The notes under the pieces: generated by a model | The model's input: only the letters and a program-made list of their open reading frames with translations | What the model was told of the DNA's origin: nothing | Databases searched by the model: none | Assembly: GCF_008642375.1 (NCBI RefSeq) | Contig: NZ_CP029194.1 | Location: 2,418,001-2,482,000 of the forward strand | From: Streptomyces venezuelae | Lineage (GTDB): Bacteria > Actinomycetota > Actinomycetes > Streptomycetales > Streptomycetaceae | Reading direction: 5' to 3' | DNA: 64,000 nucleotides | Shown: positions 39,670-46,751 of the stretch, in pieces | How the letters are laid out: each line of letters starts with the position of its first letter | Position numbering within the stretch: the stretch's first letter is position 1 | Position numbers and translations under genes: made by a program

Positions 39670-41595
39670 TCAGGGGAGGCGGCGGTGGAGGTCGGGCTCG
39701 GTGGAGGGGCCGGGGGTGGCGTCCGCGATCCAGGGGCCCTCGCCGCTCGGGTCGACGATGCCGGCCTCCAGCCAGGCGTAGGCTCCGGAGAGGACGCCGT
39801 CGACGACCTTGCGGTCGAGGTCGTCCGTGTTGGACCAGAGGCGGCCGAAGAGCTCCTCGGTCCTGAGGCGGGCCTGCCGGCAGAAGGCGTCCGCCAGCTG
39901 GTGGGCCTCGCGGCCGTGGTCCGTGGTGGTGCGGAGGAGTTCGGCCCGTACGCAGGCGGCGCTCATCGCGAAGAGCTCCGCGCCGATGTCGACGATCCGC
40001 CCCAGGAAGGCCTGCTTGAGCTCCATGCGCCCCTGCCAGCGGGACATCGCGTAGAAGGTCGAGCGGGCGAGCTTGCGGGAGGTCCGCTCGACGTACCGGA
40101 GGTGGCCGGCGAGGCCGCCGAACTCCCCGTACGCCCCGGGCAGCTGTCCCGGCCCGGCGACGAGTCCGGGCAGCCAGCGGGCGTAGAAGCCGCCGGCCCG
40201 CACCCCGGCCTTCGCCTTGTCGGCGAGGGAGGTGTCGGGGTCGATGAGGTCGCCGGCGACGGAGAGGTGGGCGTCGACGGCCTCGCGGGCGATCAGGAGG
40301 TGCATGATCTCGGTCGAGCCCTCGAAGATCCGGTTGATCCGCAGGTCGCGCAGGACCTGCTCGGCGGGGACCGCGCGCTCGCCGCGGGCGGCGAGGGAAG
40401 CTGCGGTCTCGTAGCCGCGGCCGCCGCGGATCTGGACCAGTTCGTCGGCGATCAGCCAGGCCATCTCGGAGCCGTACAGCTTGGCGAGGGCGGCCTCGAT
40501 CCGGATGTCGTTGCGGTCCTCGTCGGCCATCTGCGAGGCGAGGTCGACGACGGCCTCCAGCGCGAAGGTGGTGGCCGCGATGAAGGAGATCTTGGTGCCG
40601 ACGGCCTCGTGGCGGCCGACGGGCCTGCCCCACTGCTCGCGGACGCCCGACCATTCGCGGGCGATCTTCAGGCACCACTTGCCGGCGCCCGCGCAGGACG
40701 CGGGGAGGGAGAGCCGGCCGGTGTTGAGGGTGGTGAGGGCGATCTTGAGGCCGCTGCCCTCGGGGCCGATGCGGTGTGCGGCGGGGACGCGGACGCCGTG
40801 GAAGCGGGTGACGCCGTTCTCCAGGCCGCGCAGCCCCATGAAGGCGTTGCGGTGCTCGACGGTGATGCCGGGCGAGTCCGCCTCGACCACGAAGGCGGTG
40901 ATGCCGCCGCGGTGGCCCTCGGAGGCGGGCACCCGGGCCATGACGACGAGGAGGTCGGCGACGACGCCGTTCGTGGTCCAGAGCTTCACGCCGTCGAGGA
41001 CGTAGTGGTCGCCGTCGGGCACGGCGGTGGTGGCGAGGCGGGCCGGGTCGGAGCCGACGTCGGGCTCGGTGAGGAGGAAGGCGGAGAGGTCCGTCCGGGC
41101 GAGGCGGGGCAGGAAGGCGTCCTTCTGCTCCTGGGTGCCGAAGAGTTTCAGCGGCTGCGGTACGCCGATCGACTGATGCGCGGAGAGCAGGGCGCCGACG
41201 GCGGGGCTCGCGGAGCCGACGAGGGCGAGGGCGCGGTTGTAGTACAGCTGGGTGAGACCGAGCCCGCCGTACTTCGGGTCGATCTTCATCCCGAGCGCGC
41301 CGATCTCCTTGAGGCCGGTGATCGTCTCGTCGGGGATGCGGGCCTCGCGCTCGATGCGGGCGCTGTCGATCCGGGTCTCGCAGAAGGTCCTGAGGGTCGC
41401 GAGGAAGGCCTCCCCGCGCCGTACGTCCTCGTCGGCGGGGAGCGGGTGGGGGTGGACGAGGTCGAGCCGGAAGCGGCCGAGGAAGAGCTCCTTGGCGAAG
41501 CTCGGCTTGTGCCAGTCCTGCTCGCGCGCGGCCTCGGCGGTCTGCCGGGCCTCGCGCTCGGTGACCTTGGGCGGCTGCTGGGCGGGTGCGGACAT
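39670..41595 (-). CDS. Large acyl-CoA dehydrogenase
   Basis: The 641-residue flavoenzyme introduces a double bond into acyl-CoA in beta-oxidation. The core ACAD domain begins near residue 75 (GLKEIGALGMKIDPKYGGLG), carries FLLTEPDVGSDPARL, WTTNG and the FAD-binding end IRGGRGYE followed by LRDLRINRIFEGSTEI. About 190 further residues form a C-terminal helical extension, as in VLCAD/ACAD9-type enzymes. The ATG at 41595 has GAGCAGGAGGTG upstream; the longer reading to 41955 is not supported. It lies 70 bases upstream of the aroA-like gene on the same strand, without an obvious pathway link. The promoter region contains a nine-G run near 41658. Confidence 0.9.
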   Translation of the reverse strand: MSAPAQQPPKVTEREARQTAEAAREQDWHKPSFAKELFLGRFRLDLVHPHPLPADEDVRRGEAFLATLRTFCETRIDSARIEREARIPDETITGLKEIGALGMKIDPKYGGLGLTQLYYNRALALVGSASPAVGALLSAHQSIGVPQPLKLFGTQEQKDAFLPRLARTDLSAFLLTEPDVGSDPARLATTAVPDGDHYVLDGVKLWTTNGVVADLLVVMARVPASEGHRGGITAFVVEADSPGITVEHRNAFMGLRGLENGVTRFHGVRVPAAHRIGPEGSGLKIALTTLNTGRLSLPASCAGAGKWCLKIAREWSGVREQWGRPVGRHEAVGTKISFIAATTFALEAVVDLASQMADEDRNDIRIEAALAKLYGSEMAWLIADELVQIRGGRGYETAASLAARGERAVPAEQVLRDLRINRIFEGSTEIMHLLIAREAVDAHLSVAGDLIDPDTSLADKAKAGVRAGGFYARWLPGLVAGPGQLPGAYGEFGGLAGHLRYVERTSRKLARSTFYAMSRWQGRMELKQAFLGRIVDIGAELFAMSAACVRAELLRTTTDHGREAHQLADAFCRQARLRTEELFGRLWSNTDDLDRKVVDGVLSGAYAWLEAGIVDPSGEGPWIADATPGPSTEPDLHRRLP

Positions 41596-41736
41596 GGACA
41601 CCTCCTGCTCGGGGCTTCCCTGTCCGTCGTACCCGATTTCCGCGGGTTCGGAAAGACGGGGGGGGGAGCGTTCGCGCGGCGTCCTCCAGGTGAGACGCCC
41701 GGGCCGCCGGTGAAGGTACGGCGTAGGGTCCGCGCC

Positions 41737-42039
41737 ATGTCGCAGCCGATCAAGCTCATCATCCACATCACCACCCTGCCCGGCCGGGGCGCGGAGCAGG
41801 TCGCCGCCTTCAAGGCCCTCGCGCCCCTCGTACGGGCCGAGGACGGGTGCCTCCGGTACGACCTCCACCGGGTGGCCGACGACCCCGACCGCTTCGTCCT
41901 GATCGAGCGCTGGGCCTCGGCCGGGGCCCTCGCCGCGCACGACGTCGCCCCGCACATGACGGCGGCGGACGCGGCGAACAAGGCCTTCCGCGCGAAGCCC
42001 GCCGAGGTCGTGCGGCTCGTCGACGCGCCCGTGGCGTGA
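41737..42039 (+). CDS. Antibiotic biosynthesis monooxygenase (ABM) domain protein
   Basis: The 100-residue protein is a single ABM dimeric alpha/beta-barrel domain (IKLIIHITTLPGRGAEQVAAF, EDGCLRYDLHRV, RFVLIERWASAGALAAH). ABM proteins include cofactor-free oxygenases and small stress-related proteins; the substrate here is unknown. The ATG at 41737 is the family start. It is divergent from the acyl-CoA dehydrogenase and followed by a strong hairpin, so it is probably monocistronic. Confidence 0.85.
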   Translation: MSQPIKLIIHITTLPGRGAEQVAAFKALAPLVRAEDGCLRYDLHRVADDPDRFVLIERWASAGALAAHDVAPHMTAADAANKAFRAKPAEVVRLVDAPVA

Positions 42040-42070
42040 CGCGGGCCGCCCGACGAAAGCGCATGACGAA

Positions 42071-42109
42071 AGACGGTCCGAGCCCCCGCACAGTGGGCTC
42101 GGACCGTCT
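42071..42109. terminator. Bidirectional 15-bp hairpin terminator
   Basis: AGACGGTCCGAGCCC and GGGCTCGGACCGTCT are an exact inverted repeat with a nine-base loop, 31 bases after the ABM stop and 20 bases after the convergent aldehyde dehydrogenase stop. Confidence 0.9.
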
Positions 42110-42129
42110 GGTTCGGTGAGACGTACGCC

Positions 42130-43575
42130 TTAGAGGGCGAGGCCCGTCAGGACCAGGACGCGCTCGTACGTGTAGTCGTCCATCGCGAACTTGACGCCCT
42201 CGCGGCCGACGCCGGAACGCTTGGCGCCGCCGTACGGCATCTGGTCGGCGCGGTAGGAGGGGACGTCGCCGACGATCACGCCGCCGACCTCCAGCGCGCG
42301 GTGGGCGCGGAAGGCGGTCTGCAGGTCGCGCGTGAAGACGCCCGCCTGGAGGCCGAAGTCGGAGTCGTTGACCGCGGCGAAGGCCTCGGCCTCGCCGTCG
42401 ACCTTGGCGATCGTGAGGACCGGGCCGAAGACCTCGGCGCGGGCCAGGGTGACGTCGGCGGGGAGCTCGGCGAGGACGGTCGGGGCGTAGGTGGCACCCT
42501 CGCGCTTGCCGCCGGTGAGGAGCTTGGCGCCGGCGGCGACGGCCTCGTCGACCCAGGACTCGACGCGCTGGGCGGCGGCCTCGTCGACCAGCGGGCCGAC
42601 GTCGGTGGCGGCGTCGGACGGGTCACCGGTGACCTGGGCCTCGACGGCGGCGACGATCTTCGGCACCAGGCGGTCGTAGACCGAGGCGTCGGCAATCACT
42701 CGCTGCACGGAGATGCAGGACTGGCCGCCCTGGTAGTTGGAGAAGGTGGCGATGCGGCTCGCCGCCCAGTCCAGGTCGGCCTCGGAGGACCAGTCGGGGA
42801 GGACGACGGCCGCGGCGTTGCCGCCGAGCTCCAGGGTGCAGTGCTTGTGCGGCACCGACTCCTGGATGGCGTAGCCGACCTTGTCCGAGCCGGTGAAGGA
42901 GATGACCGGGAGGCGCTCGTCCTTGACCAGGGCGGGCATGCGGTCGTTCGGCACGGTCAGGATCGACCAGGAGCCGGCCGGCAGCTCGGTCTCGGCCAGG
43001 ATCTCGCCCAGGATCAGGGAGGAGATCGGCGTCGAGGGGGCCGGCTTGAGGATGATGGGGGCGCCGACGGCGATGGCCGGGGCGACCTTGTGGGCGCTGA
43101 GGTTCAGCGGGAAGTTGAACGGCGCGATGCCGAGGACGACGCCCTTGGGGATACGGCGGGTGAGCGCGAGGCGGCCCGCGCCGCCGGCCTCGGTGTCCAG
43201 GCGCTGGGCCTCGCCGGCGTTCCAGCGGCGGGCCTCCTCGGCGGCGAAACGGAAGACGGAGACGGCACGGCCGACCTCGCCGCGGGCCCACTTGATGGGC
43301 TTGCCGTTCTCGGCGGAGATCAGGAGGGCGATCTCCTCGGTGCGCTCGGCGAGCCGCTTCGACACGTGGTCGAGGGCGGCGGCACGGACGTGCGCCGGGG
43401 TCGCGGCGAACTCGTCGACGACGGCGTGCGCGGCGGCGACGGCCTCCTCGACCTGGGCCTCGGTGGGCACGCTGACCTTGCCGACCAGACGTCCGTCGAA
43501 GGAGTTCGTGACGTCGAAGGTGGCCTCGCCGGTGGCCTCGCGGCCGGCGAGCCAGAAGGCGTGGGTGGTCGTCAT
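42130..43575 (-). CDS. Aldehyde dehydrogenase family protein
   Basis: The 481-residue NAD(P)-dependent enzyme oxidises an aldehyde to an acid. It has the cofactor-site run GIAPFNFPLNLSAHKVAPAI, the general-base glutamate in LELGGNA, and the catalytic nucleophile Cys287 in YQGGQSCISVQR. The C-terminal MPYGGAKRSGVGREG is intact. The ATG at 43575 is the family start, with only a weak RBS. Substrate cannot be assigned; the sequence type is near phosphonoacetaldehyde and succinate-semialdehyde enzymes. It is separate from the aldehyde dehydrogenase of the polyamine operon at the right edge. Confidence 0.88.
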   Translation of the reverse strand: MTTTHAFWLAGREATGEATFDVTNSFDGRLVGKVSVPTEAQVEEAVAAAHAVVDEFAATPAHVRAAALDHVSKRLAERTEEIALLISAENGKPIKWARGEVGRAVSVFRFAAEEARRWNAGEAQRLDTEAGGAGRLALTRRIPKGVVLGIAPFNFPLNLSAHKVAPAIAVGAPIILKPAPSTPISSLILGEILAETELPAGSWSILTVPNDRMPALVKDERLPVISFTGSDKVGYAIQESVPHKHCTLELGGNAAAVVLPDWSSEADLDWAASRIATFSNYQGGQSCISVQRVIADASVYDRLVPKIVAAVEAQVTGDPSDAATDVGPLVDEAAAQRVESWVDEAVAAGAKLLTGGKREGATYAPTVLAELPADVTLARAEVFGPVLTIAKVDGEAEAFAAVNDSDFGLQAGVFTRDLQTAFRAHRALEVGGVIVGDVPSYRADQMPYGGAKRSGVGREGVKFAMDDYTYERVLVLTGLAL

Positions 43576-43732
43576 TGCGTCCCGGCCCTTTCCGTATCGG
43601 GGGTGCGAGCGATCGCTCTCCTGACACGGTAGGGCCGGGAGGACGGAGGGGCGTTTGTCCGGTGTGGAGTGGTGAGGGTGAACCTCTGTCCGCTTTGGCC
43701 GAACCGGCCCGGTCGCCTGTGGCAGGCCCCCG

Positions 43733-44722
43733 TCAGGTTCGCCGCTCGGTCGAGACGATGAGACAGACACCGCCGACGACGACCGCGCCGCCGAGGACGA
43801 TGGGCCAGGACAGGGCCTCGCCGAGGACGAGGGCGCCGAGGGCGACGGCGACGACCGGGTTCACGTACGCGTACGTGGCGACCAGCGAGAGCGGTGCGGC
43901 CTGGAGGAGCCACGCGTACGCGGTGAAGGCGATCAAAGAACCGAAGACGATCAGGTACGCGAGCGCGGCCCACGAGCGGCCCGAGACCGCGGTCACGTCG
44001 AGGCCGTGCTGCTCGCCCCGGACGAAGGCGACGGCGAGGCCGCCGAGGCCGCCCGCGATCATCTCGTACGCACTGGCCGTGAAGGGGTTGGCGGGCATGG
44101 GGAGACGGGCGGACGAGAAGGAGCCCACGGACCACAGGAGCGTCGCCACGACGACGAGGACGACCCCGCCGACCTTCACCTCGCCGCTGAGCCCGGGCAG
44201 TGTGAGCACGGCGAGTCCCACGAGGCCGAGGGCGACTCCGGCGAGGCCGCCGGCCGTCGGCCGTTGACCGGTGGCGGCCTTCAGGAGCACGACCCAGGCC
44301 GGGACGACGGAGATGAGCAGGGCGGTCAGGCCCGAGGGGATGGAGGTCTCGGCGAGGACGACGAGGCCGTTGCCGCCGAGTATCAGGAGCAGGCCGATGA
44401 GGACGGCGGAGCCGAGCTGCCGGCGGGTGACCTTGAGGGCGGCGGGGCCCTGGCGCCAGGCGATGATCCCGGCGAGGAGCAGTCCGGCGGTGACGAAGCG
44501 GACGCCGGCGGAGAGGAACGGCGGCATCGTCTCGACGACGATCCGGATGCCGAGGTAGGTGGAGCCCCACACGACGTACACGATGCCGAGCGCGGCCCAT
44601 ACGGCGCCGGTGATCCGGCGGGCGGCGGGCGCGGCGGTGCGGGTGCCGGCCTGCGTGGTGGTGGCCTGCGTGGTGGTGGCCTGCTGCGTCTCGGGGGCCG
44701 GATCGACGGCGGGGCTTGTCAT
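43733..44722 (-). CDS. EamA family drug/metabolite exporter
   Basis: The 329-residue membrane protein has ten predicted helices in two EamA repeats; GIVYVVWGSTYLGIRIVVET is the typical start of the first repeat and YVNPVVAVALGALVLGE marks the second. Residues 1-35 are Thr/Gln-rich with a TTQAT duplication. EamA proteins export amino acids, metabolites or drugs. The ATG at 44722 has no Shine-Dalgarno sequence but a -10 box lies seven bases upstream, which suggests a leaderless mRNA. It lies 157 bases upstream of the aldehyde dehydrogenase on the same strand. Confidence 0.85.
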   Translation of the reverse strand: MTSPAVDPAPETQQATTTQATTTQAGTRTAAPAARRITGAVWAALGIVYVVWGSTYLGIRIVVETMPPFLSAGVRFVTAGLLLAGIIAWRQGPAALKVTRRQLGSAVLIGLLLILGGNGLVVLAETSIPSGLTALLISVVPAWVVLLKAATGQRPTAGGLAGVALGLVGLAVLTLPGLSGEVKVGGVVLVVVATLLWSVGSFSSARLPMPANPFTASAYEMIAGGLGGLAVAFVRGEQHGLDVTAVSGRSWAALAYLIVFGSLIAFTAYAWLLQAAPLSLVATYAYVNPVVAVALGALVLGEALSWPIVLGGAVVVGGVCLIVSTERRT

Positions 44723-44729
44723 GAGCAGG

Positions 44730-44759
44730 AGAGTAGGCAGTTCACGGGTGGTTGACCAA
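44730..44759 (-). promoter_or_regulatory. Candidate leaderless promoter of the EamA gene
   Basis: On the minus strand TTGGTC (44759-44754) and TACTCT (44735-44730) are 18 bases apart, and the -10 lies seven bases before the ATG at 44722. Transcription would begin at or near the start codon. A small inverted repeat CTGCCCG/CGGGCAG lies just upstream at 44765-44782 and could be an operator. Confidence 0.45.
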
Positions 44760-44886
44760 GAAAACTGCCCGGATTCGGGCAGGGAAACCGGAATTCGGGT
44801 GGGCGAACCTGGCCAAGAGTCACTCGGCAGGCGGGGTGAAAGGATGGCCCCGACCACGACAACTCGCGGGGAAATAGGGGAAGAAC

Positions 44887-45090
44887 ATGGTTCTGGCGGT
44901 TCTGATCGGCGTCCTGGTGCTCGCCGTCGGAGGGTGCGTCTGCGTCGTGTGGGCGTCGCGCGGCGGCCCGCCCTGGGTCCGCGCGGTGGCGAAGGTGACC
45001 TTGCTCGGGGGCGAGCTGGTGCGCGACAACCGGAAGCGGAGCCGTACGCAGCAGGGCGACGGCGGCACCGTCACCGGCGGCGGCGAGTAG
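44887..45090 (+). CDS. Small single-pass membrane protein
   Basis: The 67-residue product has one N-terminal hydrophobic helix (VLAVLIGVLVLAVGGCVCVVW) with two cysteines near its end, then a basic, Gly-rich cytosolic tail. The ATG at 44887 has GGGGAAG upstream. I do not recognise a family and assign no function. It is divergent from the EamA gene and convergent with the PucR gene, only 24 bases from the end of the latter. Confidence 0.6.
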   Translation: MVLAVLIGVLVLAVGGCVCVVWASRGGPPWVRAVAKVTLLGGELVRDNRKRSRTQQGDGGTVTGGGE

Positions 45091-45114
45091 GGACGTGACC
45101 GCGGGGCACCCCTC

Positions 45115-46668
45115 TCAGGGCGTGTCCTCGCCCGTCGCCTTCAGCGCCAGCCACAGCTCCATGCGTACGTCCGCGTCGTCCAGCGAGCGGCCCAGGATCT
45201 CCTCCACGCGCCGCATCCGGTAGCGCAGGGTGTGCCGGTGGACGCCCAGGTCGGCGGCGGCCGCGTCCCACTGGCCGTGCCGGGAGAGCCAGGCGCGCAG
45301 CGAGGCCACGAGGTCACCGCGCCCGGTCGCGTCGTGCTCCCGCAGCGCGCGGAGCATGCCGTCGGCGAAGGCGCGGACGGCGTCGTCGGCGAGGAGCGGC
45401 AGGACCGAACCGGCGGCCAGCTCCTCGTGCTCGACGAGCGTGCGGCCACGCCGCCGGGCCACCGCGAGGGCCTGCTCGGCCTGCTTGTACGCGGTCGCCG
45501 CGGCGACCGGGCCGGCCGGGGCCGAGAGGCCGACGACGATCCCGGTCTCCTCCGCCTCGCGCTCCGCGTACCCGTGGCAGGCCGTGACGACGGCGCCCCC
45601 GTCCCCGGCGAGGACGACGAGCCGCCCCTCGCTCTCCGGGACCGTCAGCACCGCCTCGCCCGCCCGGGCGGCGGCCGTCTCCAGGGTCTCGGCGAGGGCG
45701 GGCAGCGGGGCCTCGCCCGTCGGCTCGCCCCCGGCGGGCTCGGCGACGAGCAGCCGGAAGGGGGCGTCGAGCAGCCCGCCGTACACCTCGCCGGCCACCG
45801 CGCGCGCGTGGTCCGGCTGGCCGGCGAGCATCAGCTTCAGGACGGCGGCGCCGAGCCGCTGCTCGGCCGCCTGGAGCGAGCGGGACCGCTCCGTGGTGAG
45901 GGTGAGCAGGGCGATGGCCGAGTGGACGGCGTACCGCTCGGCCGTCCCGAGGGGCGCGCCCGTGCCGACCGCGAGTGCGCCCCGCACGCGCCGGCCGGTG
46001 CCGAGCGACTGGAGCTCGACGCGGTCGTCCGTACCGCCGACGACGGCGCTCGCGGGCGCCGGGCGGTCGCGGAGCCGCTCCACGTCGGGGGTGAGCCGGG
46101 CGGCCCGGCGGGCGGCCCACTCGGGCGAGACGGCGACGACCGTGCCGGAGGTGTCGTACAGCGCGGCCCAGCCGTCGACGTGCGCGGCCAGCCGGGTGAC
46201 GACGGCCTCGGGGCCCTCGGCGAGCGCGGCGCGGGTCAGCTCGCGCTGGGCCTCGAAGCCGGCGGTGACGGCGCGGTACTGGTCGGCGGAGATGGCCGCC
46301 GAGACCGCCTTGCTGATCGCGAGGAACGGGGTCCTGCGCGGCACCTCGAGGAGCGGCAGGTGCTCCTCGCGGGCCGCTTCGAGCAGGGCCGGCGGGATCT
46401 CCTCGTAGTTCACGCCGACGGCGAAGCCGAGCCCGACGACCCCCGCCCCGAGCAGCCGCCGCACGTACCGCCGCATCGCCTCCAGGTCCTCGGCGTCCAG
46501 CGTGAGCGCGGTGGTGAGGAGGAGCTCGCCGCCCTCCATGTAGGGGACGGGGTCGGCCAGCTCGCTGACGTGGGCCCAGCGGACGGGGGTGTCGAGGCGG
46601 TCCTCACCCGCGCGGACGATCAGCTTGAGGGAGGAGTGCTGCACGAGCGAGGCGAGGGTGGGCGGCAT
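45115..46668 (-). CDS. PucR family transcriptional regulator
   Basis: The 517-residue protein has an N-terminal PucR domain (residues ~1-125, with VRWAHVSELADPVPYMEGGELLLTT split across the first strands), a central GGDEF-like domain and a C-terminal HTH_30 region (WDAAAADLGVHRHTLRYRMRR near 470-490). PucR regulators often control purine or amine catabolism and use a ligand in the N-terminal domain. gabT and the polyamine operon lie within 20 kb on the right, so a role in GABA or polyamine catabolism is plausible but not shown. The ATG at 46668 is the family start. Confidence 0.88.
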   Translation of the reverse strand: MPPTLASLVQHSSLKLIVRAGEDRLDTPVRWAHVSELADPVPYMEGGELLLTTALTLDAEDLEAMRRYVRRLLGAGVVGLGFAVGVNYEEIPPALLEAAREEHLPLLEVPRRTPFLAISKAVSAAISADQYRAVTAGFEAQRELTRAALAEGPEAVVTRLAAHVDGWAALYDTSGTVVAVSPEWAARRAARLTPDVERLRDRPAPASAVVGGTDDRVELQSLGTGRRVRGALAVGTGAPLGTAERYAVHSAIALLTLTTERSRSLQAAEQRLGAAVLKLMLAGQPDHARAVAGEVYGGLLDAPFRLLVAEPAGGEPTGEAPLPALAETLETAAARAGEAVLTVPESEGRLVVLAGDGGAVVTACHGYAEREAEETGIVVGLSAPAGPVAAATAYKQAEQALAVARRRGRTLVEHEELAAGSVLPLLADDAVRAFADGMLRALREHDATGRGDLVASLRAWLSRHGQWDAAAADLGVHRHTLRYRMRRVEEILGRSLDDADVRMELWLALKATGEDTP

Positions 46669-46693
46669 TGGGGACCGTCGGACCTTTGGGCGA

Positions 46694-46723
46694 GGGGGCG
46701 CCGCTCAGCCGAGCGGCGCCCCC
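46694..46723. terminator. Perfect 13-bp hairpin after the VirD4-like gene
   Basis: GGGGGCGCCGCTC and GAGCGGCGCCCCC flank a four-base loop, 28 bases after the VirD4-like stop. It also sits just upstream of the pucR-type gene on the same strand, so it should insulate that gene from read-through. Confidence 0.85.
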
Positions 46724-46751
46724 GATTGTGCCAGGGCCGAAAGTCCTCCGC

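Noticed and set aside
41655..41663. Run of about nine G residues upstream of the acyl-CoA dehydrogenase, considered for phase variation
   Set aside because: It lies between divergent starts outside any coding frame and no promoter spacing depends on it that I can see.
41596..41955. N-terminal extension of the acyl-CoA dehydrogenase
   Set aside because: It runs antisense through the ABM gene and past a strong ribosome binding site (GAGCAGGAGGTG) for the ATG at 41595.
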